DNA of 7,694 nucleotides from CG2-30-44-17 sp964344725 (GTDB lineage: Bacteria > Patescibacteriota > Gracilibacteria > UBA1369 > UBA12470): positions 1 to 7,694 of the forward strand of contig CAYFOI010000038.1 of the NCBI GenBank assembly GCA_964344725.1. Direction: 5' to 3'. The translations under genes were made by a program, and so were the position numbers. Positions 1 through 5,721 of this stretch are shown piece after piece (the stretch's first letter is position 1; each line of letters starts with the position of its first letter). Below the pieces are notes generated by a model, which worked only from the letters and a program-made list of their open reading frames with translations, was not told the DNA's origin and ran no database searches.

Positions 1-26
1 TTTTTATTTTCTAGTTCCCACACAAA

Positions 27-284
27 ATGGCAAAGAAACTATTTGTCGGAAACATCTCATGGGACGCGTCTGATGACGATCTTAAGCAACTTTTCGCTGA
101 ATTCGGTGAGGTTGAAGAAGCTATCATCATCAAAGACAAGTTCTCTGGACGTTCCAAAGGATTCGGTTTTGTCACATTCGTCAATGAAGAAGACGCTGAC
201 AAAGCTATCGAGGCTCTACATGAAAAAGACTTCATGGGCCGCAACATCGTTGTAAACGAAGCTAAACCAAGAGAAGATCGATAA
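27..284 (+). CDS. Small RRM-type RNA-binding protein
   Basis: The 85-residue product is essentially one RNA recognition motif. RNP2 is LFVGNI at residues 5-10 and RNP1 is KGFGFVTF at 44-51, with the aromatic residues F6, F46 and F48 in the positions that stack on RNA bases. The beta-alpha-beta-beta-alpha-beta order is complete and the protein ends a few charged residues after the last strand. Stand-alone RRM proteins of this size occur in cyanobacteria, in many candidate-phyla bacteria and in others, where they are thought to bind single-stranded RNA in the cytoplasm; the target here cannot be read from the sequence. The ATG at 27 fits the family start (M-x-K-K-L-F-V-G-N). Only 26 bases lie upstream in the window, they contain no Shine-Dalgarno sequence, and the promoter is outside or absent. 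An intrinsic terminator follows about 25 bases after the stop. Confidence 0.93.
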   Translation: MAKKLFVGNISWDASDDDLKQLFAEFGEVEEAIIIKDKFSGRSKGFGFVTFVNEEDADKAIEALHEKDFMGRNIVVNEAKPREDR

Positions 285-307
285 TTTTCTCGTTTAGATC
301 AAATTTT

Positions 308-339
308 AAAAACAGAGTGTGTGCAGCTCTGTTTTTTTT
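308..339 (+). terminator. Intrinsic terminator of the RRM gene
   Basis: AAAAACAGAG (308-317) can pair with CTCTGTTTTT (327-336) around a 9-base loop, and the T run continues to 339. This is a classic A-tract/stem/T-tract terminator placed just after the RRM stop codon. The A-rich 5' flank lets it be drawn on both strands, but the minus-strand T run is shorter. Confidence 0.85.
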
Positions 340-359
340 AAGAACATAGAAAGTTTTAT

Positions 360-493
360 TTAATTGCGAAAGAGTATCAGCAGTGCTCCTAGTCTTTTGA
401 GAGCGTACATGCTAGCTCGAAATTTAAAAGGTTTTTGGCGATATGCGAAAGAACGTACTGCACGTAAGTGAAAGAGCATATCGACCAAAAACC
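360..493. repeat. Structured intergenic element, copy A
   Basis: This gene-free stretch between two convergent genes shares its left half with 4128-4188. Both copies read TTA-NN-TGCGAAA, then an AT-rich stretch with a GCAGNGCT core, then GA, a 4-base arm, the loop GTACATGCTA, the complementary arm, and GA. Here the arms are GAGC (401-404) and GCTC (415-418). The right half is a long imperfect inverted repeat (430-446 with 476-493). G(C/T)GAAAGA occurs three times, at 366, 445 and 468. It could be a dispersed repeat of the genome, a non-coding RNA, or a 3' UTR of dnaA on the minus strand. Which strand matters is not known. Confidence 0.5.
430..493 (-). terminator. Long hairpin directly after dnaA, possible terminator
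   Basis: GGTTTTTGG (430-438) pairs with CCAAAAACC (485-493), and CGATATGC (439-446) pairs with GCATATCG (476-483), with only A484 bulged. That gives a 17-bp stem over a 29-base loop. Read on the minus strand it starts one base after the dnaA stop codon and is followed by TTTTAAATTT, so it could end dnaA transcription or protect its 3' end. The loop is larger than in usual terminators and can form a small inner hairpin (ACGT at 453-456 with ACGT at 462-465). Confidence 0.5.
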
Positions 494-494
494 G

Positions 495-1913
495 TCACAT
501 TCCCATCTCCACCTTAAGCGCATTCACATCCCTAAGCAGCATCGAATCTTTACGAAGCATTTTCACTATCTTGGAAACAGCATGCATCACAGTCGTATGA
601 TTACGTCCAGAGAAAAAGTTACCAATTTCCTCATAAGAATGCTTTAGCTCCTGACGAATCAAATACATGGCAATCTGACGAGGACGCATTATGCCTTTGT
701 GACGATCTGAACCGAGAATCTGATCGTGAGATAATTTGTAATATTGAGAAACTATATCGAGAACATCTTCTGGACTGCGAGCAACCGCCCTATCATCACC
801 AACTTCATCATAACCAGCAAGAGCATCGTACTTATTAAGCTTCTTAACAATCCTAGCAACACTTCGTATAGTAGGTGTCGAATTCTCAAGCTGAGCCTGT
901 GCAATCGCCTGCAAAAGCACCCCTTCAAGCTCACGAACACTACTGCGAACATTGTGAGCAATAAATTCAAGCACATCAGGAGCAATAAGAGCTTGATGTT
1001 CACGACATTTAGCATTCAAAATAGCCAATCGAGTCTCAAAATCTGGGAACTGAACATCAACAATCATCCCCATTTCAAAACGACTAGTAAGCCTAGCCTC
1101 AAGACCTTTGAGTTCCTTAGGCGGCTTATCCGAACTGATTATGATCTGTTTTCTATTATCATAAAGCTCGTTAAAAGTATGGAAAAACTCGACCTGCGTC
1201 ATTTCCTTATTAGCCAAAAACTGAATATCATCAATAATCAAACAATCAACATTCCTATACCTCTGCTTAAAAGACCGTGCACTCCTCTTCCCAATCGCCT
1301 CGATAATCTCGTTAGTAAACCTCTCCGAAGTCACATAAACAACAACTTTATCAGGATGATTCTTCAAAATTTCATTCCCCGTCGCCTGCAAAAGATGAGT
1401 TTTACCAAGACCAACCCCTCCATAAATAAACAAAGGGTTGTAAGCACCACCAGGATTCGCCGCTACCGCCATACAAGCAGCATGAGCAAGCCTATTATCC
1501 TGCCCAACCACAAAATTCTGCAAAGTGTGCTTCGGACTCAAGCATTTGCTAACAACACCCTCAGCAAGACGAACCTCTTGTTTACCACGAACCTTACGAG
1601 GAGCTTTATCAAGCAAAGTTTGAATATCAACTCCACGAGTATCATCAGAGAGCCCAAGATTCGGATGAACTTCAAAAGTAATCTCGGAAACAGTCTCGTC
1701 AACTTCATTGACAGTTTCCATCAAATGCCCATTAAGCTTATTTGAAAGCCAATCACGAGCATAAACATTAGGCACCCCAACAATCATCAAACCGTCCTTG
1801 ACTTCCATCACAGCAGTATCCTGAAACCAAGTAACGAAATGAGCCTTTTTAACCTTAGACTTCAGTCGTTTCAAAATTTCAGTCCACAAATCTTTATAGG
1901 AGGCATCAGTCAT
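495..1913 (-). CDS. dnaA: Chromosomal replication initiator protein DnaA
   Basis: DnaA binds DnaA boxes at the origin and, as an ATP-bound oligomer, opens the DNA and recruits the helicase. The 472-residue product has all four domains. Domain I (about 1-80) carries the TWFQD segment, followed by a short linker. The AAA+ domain has Walker A GGVGLGKT at 165-172, Walker B LIIDD at 225-229, sensor I ISSD near 260, box VII LTSRF with arginine finger R278, and sensor II R327 in VRELEG. The DNA-binding domain IV has RPRQIAMYLIR at 410-420 and the signature GRNHTTVMHAVSKI from 436. I chose the ATG at 1913; a TTG two codons upstream is possible but adds nothing. No Shine-Dalgarno sequence precedes it. 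The gene stands alone: dnaN, recF and rpmH are not adjacent, and I saw no run of TTATCCACA-type boxes in the flanks, so the window gives no evidence for an origin here. Confidence 0.98.
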   Translation of the reverse strand: MTDASYKDLWTEILKRLKSKVKKAHFVTWFQDTAVMEVKDGLMIVGVPNVYARDWLSNKLNGHLMETVNEVDETVSEITFEVHPNLGLSDDTRGVDIQTLLDKAPRKVRGKQEVRLAEGVVSKCLSPKHTLQNFVVGQDNRLAHAACMAVAANPGGAYNPLFIYGGVGLGKTHLLQATGNEILKNHPDKVVVYVTSERFTNEIIEAIGKRSARSFKQRYRNVDCLIIDDIQFLANKEMTQVEFFHTFNELYDNRKQIIISSDKPPKELKGLEARLTSRFEMGMIVDVQFPDFETRLAILNAKCREHQALIAPDVLEFIAHNVRSSVRELEGVLLQAIAQAQLENSTPTIRSVARIVKKLNKYDALAGYDEVGDDRAVARSPEDVLDIVSQYYKLSHDQILGSDRHKGIMRPRQIAMYLIRQELKHSYEEIGNFFSGRNHTTVMHAVSKIVKMLRKDSMLLRDVNALKVEMGM

Positions 1914-1919
1914 GGCCAA

Positions 1920-2053
1920 CTAAAACAAGGGGTAGGGCTGTCTATTGTAACGCCTCAGCCACAAAAAAAAAGTTGATTATTTCTAGCAATGTTTTGAAGC
2001 TAGGCAAATTTCACATTTTTTTAATATCGATATGCTATGAGTCATAGTGATCT
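1920..2053. other. Spacer with palindromes between dnaA and antitoxin genes
   Basis: This divergent spacer holds a possible dnaA -10 box, an A9 run (1963-1971), a small inverted repeat CTAGC/GCTAG (1983-1987 and 1999-2003), the palindrome ATATCGATAT (2024-2033), and the interrupted palindrome CTATGA-G-TCATAG (2035-2047). No DnaA-box cluster and no reading frame with protein character was seen. The palindromes could be regulator sites for either flanking gene. Confidence 0.5.
1944..1949 (-). promoter_or_regulatory. Possible -10 element of dnaA
   Basis: On the minus strand TACAAT (5 of 6 matches to TATAAT) lies 30 bases upstream of the dnaA ATG, giving a short leader of about 24 bases. The -35 region falls in a T-rich tract with no good match to TTGACA, so the call rests on the -10 alone. 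Confidence 0.35.
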
Positions 2054-2057
2054 TTGC

Positions 2058-2086
2058 TTTACATCTCCTTCAAAAAAGTGTACACT
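2058..2086 (+). promoter_or_regulatory. Sigma70-type promoter of the antitoxin gene
   Basis: TTTACA (2058-2063, 5 of 6 matches to TTGACA) is followed after exactly 17 bases by TACACT (2081-2086, 4 of 6 matches to TATAAT). Transcription would start near 2093, about 15 bases before the ATG at 2108. The -10 box sits inside a perfect palindrome, which fits repression by the gene's own product. Confidence 0.6.
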
Positions 2087-2088
2087 TT
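2075..2088. promoter_or_regulatory. Palindromic operator candidate over the -10 box
   Basis: AAAGTGTACACTTT is a perfect 14-base palindrome that contains the whole -10 hexamer of the promoter just upstream of the antitoxin gene. Type II antitoxins of the Phd/YefM type commonly bind such palindromes and repress their own promoter. Binding here is inferred from position and symmetry. Confidence 0.5.
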
Positions 2089-2107
2089 AGTTGTAACTTC
2101 TCGAAGC

Positions 2108-2356
2108 ATGACAACCAAAATAATAGGCATCAAAAAGTTTCGACAAAACATCACTTCCCTATGGAAAGATGCTCGAAAAAACAACATCAGATACATAGTC
2201 ATGTATCACTCCGAACCTATATTCGAGGTCAATCCAATAGACGAAGATGAACTAATCCTCGAGAAGTTCGCAGACGACATTGCCGAAGCTCGCAAACAAG
2301 CCAAAAAAGGCGAGGTGTATAGCACTGAAGAAGTTCGTAAGAAACTTGGATTATAA
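2108..2356 (+). CDS. Phd/YefM-like type II antitoxin, apparently orphan
   Basis: The 82-residue product begins MTTKIIGIKKFRQNITSLWKDARKN and continues with IRYIVMYHSEPIFEVNP, matching the Phd/YefM pattern: a KxFRxN helix, a strand with a central polar turn, and a hydrophobic strand ending in P. The acidic C-terminal half (ILEKFADDIAEARKQAKKGEVYSTEEVRKKLGL region, about residues 48-82) looks like the toxin-binding tail of RelB/YefM-type antitoxins, including the GEVYSTEEVRKKLG ending. A TTG 18 codons upstream is open in frame, but it overlaps the promoter, so the ATG at 2108 is preferred. There is no Shine-Dalgarno sequence. The downstream partner expected of such a gene is missing except for a short possible remnant. 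It is the only plus-strand gene between dnaA and the long minus-strand cluster. The family call is from pattern recognition; DNA binding and partner are inferred. Confidence 0.72.
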   Translation: MTTKIIGIKKFRQNITSLWKDARKNNIRYIVMYHSEPIFEVNPIDEDELILEKFADDIAEARKQAKKGEVYSTEEVRKKLGL

Positions 2357-2415
2357 CACCATACAAACTCGCCTGGACCAATAAAGCCATCAAACACCGC
2401 AAAGAAGCCTACTGA
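2353..2415 (+). pseudogene. Possible RelE-type toxin remnant
   Basis: In the +2 frame relative to the antitoxin gene, overlapping its last bases, the sequence reads (ATA)-T-P-YKLAWTNKAIKHRKEAY-stop. A YKxxWTxxAxK pattern is typical of the first strand and helix of RelE/ParE/YoeB-type toxins, and the position, abutting the antitoxin stop, is where the toxin would start. The usual start codon is absent (ATA or ATT in its place) and a TGA ends the frame after about 19 codons, where the convergent small membrane protein gene begins to overlap. It may be a decayed toxin, or a chance match; the stretch is short. Confidence 0.35.
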
Positions 2416-2657
2416 AATTCGCGCCTTGCAAAGCCAATAACCAAACGAATCAAAATCCACAGAATCGCAACAACCGCGAGCCCTATAAGTATGAGATACA
2501 AATACAAATCATAGAGATCCTGACACGGGAAAGACGTACCATAATCCTGGACACAACTAATATAATCCCCTAGCGAAAAACCAGTAACCCAAATCAAACC
2601 AAAAACCAAGAGAACTCCCAATAGGATATACAAAGGAATTCTGTTTTTTCTAATCAT
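2409..2657 (-). CDS. Small two-helix membrane protein, unknown function
   Basis: I do not recognise this 82-residue protein. It has two strongly hydrophobic segments (about 8-29 and 51-75) joined by a loop of about 20 residues that carries two cysteines (C35 and C45). The N-terminus (RKNR) and C-terminus (RLVIGFARRE) are basic, so by the positive-inside rule both ends should be cytoplasmic and the cysteine-bearing loop outside, where a disulfide could form. The gene starts 8 bases after the rseP stop codon and is almost certainly cotranscribed with it, which hints at a membrane-associated role alongside the protease. No Shine-Dalgarno sequence is seen. The 3' end overlaps the possible toxin remnant on the other strand. 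It is probably a real gene because of the coherent topology and tight spacing. Confidence 0.7.
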   Translation of the reverse strand: MIRKNRIPLYILLGVLLVFGLIWVTGFSLGDYISCVQDYGTSFPCQDLYDLYLYLILIGLAVVAILWILIRLVIGFARREFQ

Positions 2658-2665
2658 AAAATAAA

Positions 2666-4090
2666 TCAGTTAAACAACCTCGCCACATCTTGAAAAGTCA
2701 CAAAAAGCAACAAAAGCATAAGCAGCATGAACCCAAGCCCATGCAGAGCAGTCTCAAAACGCGGATTTGGCTTACGACCGGTAGCAGCTTCGTAAAGCAG
2801 GAACGCAAGACGTCCACCATCAAGCGCAGGAAACGGAATTATATTGAACACCGCCAAACTCAAACTAAGAAGCGCAATAAACCGAATCGTCGACGCAAAC
2901 CCCTCCTGCACAAAGACATGAGTCATTTGAGCAATACCAACAGGTCCAGCAACACCCTCAGGTACTTCCCCGCTACTCACAAGATCAAAAGCAAGGTCCT
3001 TTATCATCCCACCAGTTAAAACAGAAAGACGGACCATCTCCCTCCCAGCCTCAACCGGAGCCTGAACAAGCCCATATCGAACAGGTTCAATAGAATAAAC
3101 AACCGCATTCAAACTAGTATCATAAAGCGCCAAACCAAAATCATCACCATAATCAATATCTCCCACATAAATACCAACATACCCATCCTCACCTCTAGGA
3201 ATATCATACTCAATAATCTCTCCATCTCTTTCAACAACATACTCGAGCACATCTTCGTCAGAGCTAGAAGTCATCTCAAGAACATCATTCGCATAATAAA
3301 TCTCCTCCCCTTGCAGCTCCAAAACCAAATCCCCTATCTGCAAACCAGCCTCTTCCGCAGAAGAACCTTCAATAACATAACTAATTACAGCACTTTGCGC
3401 ATAATCAAACTCTCCATCCAGCCTAATAACCTCCTCATTTCTCCACACTTCATACTGATCTACACCATAAGCCGATAATCTCTCGTAATCAGATAACTCA
3501 AAAACTTCCTCATCATTTACCTTCAAAATCACATCTCCCTTCTGAAACCCAATCTCATCACCAATAGATCCTTCATCAACCTCATAAACCGCTACCCTAG
3601 GCAAAGCAACCACCCAGCCTAGACCTTCAGTCTCATCCTTTTCATCCAATTTTTCTTGCCCAATAAGCACCTGCCCATCCCGAATAGCATCCATAAAATC
3701 CTCACTCGTCACAATAAGCGGCTCAATCCCAATCCAAAAACCAACCGTCAAACAGAAAAAAGCCAAAAGCAAATTCATCACTACCCCAGCAATAGCAACA
3801 GCCATACGCGTTCTAAGCGGCCTATTTGAGAAGCTTTTCTTGCTCTTCTTAGCTTTCGGATCTGTCGGATCCTCTCCAAGCATTTTCACAAAACCACCAA
3901 AAGGTATCCAATTAATCGAATAAATTGTCTCACCAACTTTCTTTCCCCAAATCCGTGGCGGCATCCCAAACCCAAACTCCTGTACCTCAATCCCTCCCCT
4001 TTTCGCAGCCGTAAAATGCCCAAGCTCATGAACGAATATAAGTAGAGAAAATATTATTAGAAACGCAAGGACAGAAATAAGTATTTGCAT
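2666..4090 (-). CDS. rseP: Site-2 intramembrane metalloprotease RseP
   Basis: RseP-type proteases cut transmembrane helices of regulators such as anti-sigma factors or remnant signal peptides inside the membrane, using zinc. The 474-residue product has the zinc motif HELGH at 21-25 in the first membrane helix, the following FGFGMPPRI and IPFGGFVKM segments (40-70), a second helix (about 96-120), an extracytoplasmic region with two PDZ-like units (about 165-225 and 235-310, each with a GxxxGDxIL/GDLVL core), GPVGI at 382-386, and the third zinc ligand in NIIPFPALDGG (D424) in a C-terminal helix, followed by a last helix (451-467). Length is close to the family norm. It lies downstream of pyrH and frr as in many bacteria, but uppS, cdsA and dxr, which often sit in between, are absent. 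The extracytoplasmic part is rich in acidic residues. The start is ATG without a Shine-Dalgarno sequence. The substrate is unknown. Confidence 0.96.
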   Translation of the reverse strand: MQILISVLAFLIIFSLLIFVHELGHFTAAKRGGIEVQEFGFGMPPRIWGKKVGETIYSINWIPFGGFVKMLGEDPTDPKAKKSKKSFSNRPLRTRMAVAIAGVVMNLLLAFFCLTVGFWIGIEPLIVTSEDFMDAIRDGQVLIGQEKLDEKDETEGLGWVVALPRVAVYEVDEGSIGDEIGFQKGDVILKVNDEEVFELSDYERLSAYGVDQYEVWRNEEVIRLDGEFDYAQSAVISYVIEGSSAEEAGLQIGDLVLELQGEEIYYANDVLEMTSSSDEDVLEYVVERDGEIIEYDIPRGEDGYVGIYVGDIDYGDDFGLALYDTSLNAVVYSIEPVRYGLVQAPVEAGREMVRLSVLTGGMIKDLAFDLVSSGEVPEGVAGPVGIAQMTHVFVQEGFASTIRFIALLSLSLAVFNIIPFPALDGGRLAFLLYEAATGRKPNPRFETALHGLGFMLLMLLLLFVTFQDVARLFN

Positions 4091-4127
4091 ATAAATTAAT
4101 TTTAAAAATCAAGCATGAAAATATTTG

Positions 4128-4301
4128 TTAGCTGCGAAACAAATATCTGCAGCGCTACATATTTTTGAGCTCGTACATGCTAGAGCGAGGGTAGTAGCGA
4201 GTTTTGCGTTTGGCAGCGAAGGCTCCACCTTAGCGGAGCCGTAGCGAACAAGCATTTTCAAGAAATAACACAAAGTTATTTCGTAGAAAATGAAGCAAAA
4301 C
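4128..4301. repeat. Structured intergenic element, copy B
   Basis: The left half aligns with 360-420: TGCGAAA at 4133, a GCAGCGCT core, then the loop GTACATGCTA (4173-4182) closed by GCTC (4169-4172) and GAGC (4183-4186). Two of the four stem pairs differ from copy A, both with compensation. The right half folds on paper as a three-way junction: GTTTTGC (4201-4207) with GCAAAAC (4295-4301) as closing stem, GGCTCC/GGAGCC (4221-4226 and 4235-4240), and a longer hairpin centred at 4272. GCGAA recurs at 4134, 4216 and 4244, the same number and order as in copy A. Just upstream, ATATTTG (4121-4127) and CAAATAT (4140-4146) offer an alternative pairing. Confidence 0.55.
4253..4292. repeat. Long hairpin within copy B
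   Basis: GAAATAAC (4262-4269) pairs perfectly with GTTATTTC (4275-4282) around a 5-base loop, and CATTTTC (4253-4259) with GAAAATG (4286-4292), separated by a 2/3-base internal loop. That is 15 bp in total. It lies 3' of frr on the transcribed strand, but no T run follows, so it is not a standard terminator. Confidence 0.65.
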
Positions 4302-4352
4302 CCCATTGCAAAATAAGTAAGCGAAACCATTTGAGAAGCAGTTAACAAATAT

Positions 4353-4913
4353 TCAAACCGTCATAACACTCTCTTCTTTCGCCTTCTCCGCTTCATCAAC
4401 CTTCTTGTTGTACTCATCAACAACCTCTTGAAGCTTCTTCTCAGCACCATACTTGTCATCTTCAGTAATATCACTCGCACTTTCAAGCTCCTTAAAACGA
4501 GTGTGAGCTGTTTGGCGAGAATTTCGGATGCTAACCTTAGCCTCTTCTGAAAGCTTCTTAACAACCTTTGCAAGATCACGACGTCTCTCCTCAGTTAAAG
4601 GTGGAATATTAAGCATCACAGCATGACCATTGTTCACAGGATTAAGCCCAAGATCAGATTCACGAATAGCTTTTTCAATCGGAGCAATATTCGCCTTATC
4701 CCATGGCTGAATCTGCAAAGTCTTCGGATCCGGAACCGTAATAGTCGCTACAGATTTCATTGGCTGACCACTTCCATAAACATCAATAAGTAGTCCCTCA
4801 ACCATAGCTGGATTCGCACGCCCAACTTGAAGCTTCGCGTATTCATCACTCAAATGAGCAACAGCCTTCTCGAACTCCTGACGAGCCTGATCGATATATT
4901 GTTGTGTTGGCAT
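4353..4913 (-). CDS. frr: Ribosome recycling factor
   Basis: RRF works with EF-G in the cytoplasm to split the post-termination ribosome so that it can be reused. The 186-residue length matches the family (about 185). Visible landmarks are GRANPAMVEG (31-40), the VYG turn (45-47), ITVPDPKTLQIQPWDK (58-73), IEKAIRESDLGLNP (79-92), PPLTEERRRDL (104-114) and IRNSRQTAH (129-137), which together cover the hinge and the helical domain that contacts the ribosome. R130 and R133 are in the position of the conserved arginines. It follows pyrH after 45 bases, the usual pyrH-frr pair, and should be cotranscribed with it. The TGA stop gives the expected C-terminus (ESVMTV), which supports the standard genetic code. 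The ATG at 4913 has an A-rich leader and no Shine-Dalgarno sequence. Confidence 0.97.
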   Translation of the reverse strand: MPTQQYIDQARQEFEKAVAHLSDEYAKLQVGRANPAMVEGLLIDVYGSGQPMKSVATITVPDPKTLQIQPWDKANIAPIEKAIRESDLGLNPVNNGHAVMLNIPPLTEERRRDLAKVVKKLSEEAKVSIRNSRQTAHTRFKELESASDITEDDKYGAEKKLQEVVDEYNKKVDEAEKAKEESVMTV

Positions 4914-4922
4914 TTTTATTTG

Positions 4923-4962
4923 GATTAAAGAATTTTAAATTTTAAGAGTTCTAGAATTCTAG
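4923..4962 (-). repeat. Degenerate octamer repeat between pyrH and frr
   Basis: Read on the minus strand, the spacer splits into five 8-base units: CTAGAATT, CTAGAACT, CTTAAAAT, TTAAAATT, CTTTAATC. The TAG stop codon of pyrH (4959-4961) lies inside the first unit. The plus strand shows the same region as the perfect palindrome CTAGAATTCTAG (4951-4962) followed in reverse by a tandem AATTTTA pair (4931-4944). The units are diverged, so the period is suggestive rather than certain. Confidence 0.5.
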
Positions 4963-5666
4963 GAAATAAGCGTCCCTATTTTCTTCCCATTAACAGCTTT
5001 TTCAAGATTCCCCTTCTTCCAATAATCGAGAACTATCACCGGAAGGTCATTATCTTTGCAAAGAGAGATTGCAGTTAAATCCATAACTTTCAAATCTTTT
5101 TCAAGCGCTTCTCCAAAGCTCAAACTATCGAACTTCTTAGCATTCTTAGATTTCTTAGGATCCTTATCGTAAACACCATCAACCTTAGTTGCTTTTAAAT
5201 ACACGTCACAATCAAGCTGAAGAGCTCTGAGAGCAGCCGCTGTATCAGTAGTAAAGAACGGACGCCCTGTACCACCTGCACAGATTACAACTCTTCCCTT
5301 CCTAAGATGCCCACGAGCAAATTTCGAATCAAACTTCTCAACAACATCATAAGCGACACCACTCATAATACGAGGAGTCACATCAATCTTCTTGAGAGCA
5401 TTATAAACAACAATCCCATTCATCACCGTAGCAAGCATACCAATAGTATCTGAATCCTGACGTTCAATAGCTTTCTTCGCATTATCTCGATAACGCCAGA
5501 AATTTCCACCACCTACGACTAATGCAATTTCACATCCAAGCTTATTGAGATCCTTGATGCGATTCGCCAAAGCCTCAACAGCAGAAAAATCGATACCATG
5601 CCCGGACTTATCTGCCAGTACCTCTCCGGATACTTTGAGCATGACTCGTTTGTGTTTGAGTTTCAT
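4959..5666 (-). CDS. pyrH: UMP kinase
   Basis: PyrH transfers a phosphate from ATP to UMP to give UDP, the entry to UTP and CTP; bacterial UMP kinases are cytoplasmic hexamers of the amino acid kinase fold. The 235-residue product is full length. It shows LKVSGE (10-15), the glycine-rich GGGNFWR (52-58, in place of the common GGGNIFR), DTIGMLATVMNG (73-84), GGTGRPFFTTDTAA (131-144) for UMP binding, KATKVDGVYDKDP (158-170) and the C-terminal GTLIS. It heads the pyrH-frr pair, but tsf and rpsB, its common upstream partners, are not here; a 63-residue unknown gene and a signalling cluster precede it instead. The 55-base leader contains an AT-rich TATAAAT stretch that might be a -10, without a convincing -35. 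There is no Shine-Dalgarno sequence. The stop codon is embedded in a short tandem repeat. Confidence 0.97.
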   Translation of the reverse strand: MKLKHKRVMLKVSGEVLADKSGHGIDFSAVEALANRIKDLNKLGCEIALVVGGGNFWRYRDNAKKAIERQDSDTIGMLATVMNGIVVYNALKKIDVTPRIMSGVAYDVVEKFDSKFARGHLRKGRVVICAGGTGRPFFTTDTAAALRALQLDCDVYLKATKVDGVYDKDPKKSKNAKKFDSLSFGEALEKDLKVMDLTAISLCKDNDLPVIVLDYWKKGNLEKAVNGKKIGTLIS

Positions 5667-5721
5667 AAAATTTTATTTATATCTGGGAGCAGGTTATCAA
5701 AAAAGCATAAAAGCTGCAATC

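Larger units (their letters stand above)
4091..4352. other. Gene-free spacer between frr and rseP
   Basis: This 262-base interval is the longest without a convincing gene. A 79-codon frame crosses it on the minus strand (4109-4348) but its product has no coherent character and it is dense in inverted repeats, so I do not call it. Most of the interval is copy B of the structured element described in the next entries. A leader or promoter for rseP could also lie here; no clear -35/-10 pair was found. Confidence 0.7.

Noticed and set aside
495..497. Recoding of TGA as glycine, as in some candidate-phyla bacteria
   Set aside because: dnaA, frr and rseP all end at TGA at the expected family lengths, so TGA works as a stop.
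744..1745. 333-codon open frame on the plus strand
   Set aside because: It lies entirely antisense to dnaA, whose motifs are complete; the product is K/N/S/I-rich low-complexity as expected of an antisense frame.
1920..2053. Replication origin next to dnaA
   Set aside because: Palindromes and AT-rich tracts are present, but I found no cluster of TTATCCACA-like DnaA boxes and no dnaN neighbour.
2054..2107. TTG start giving the antitoxin 18 more residues
   Set aside because: The extension would include the -10 box and operator palindrome, and Phd/YefM-type proteins begin close to the ATG at 2108.
2206..2460. 84-codon minus-strand frame overlapping the antitoxin
   Set aside because: It is antisense to the antitoxin and overlaps the end of the small membrane protein in another frame; serine-rich product without features.
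2690..3019. 109-codon plus-strand frame inside rseP
   Set aside because: Antisense to the C-terminal part of rseP, where the LDGG motif confirms the minus-strand reading; product is basic low complexity.
4109..4348. 79-codon frame on the minus strand in the frr-rseP spacer
   Set aside because: It covers the structured repeat element, its product has no coherent domain or topology, and the inverted repeats and the homology to a non-coding region after dnaA explain the sequence better.
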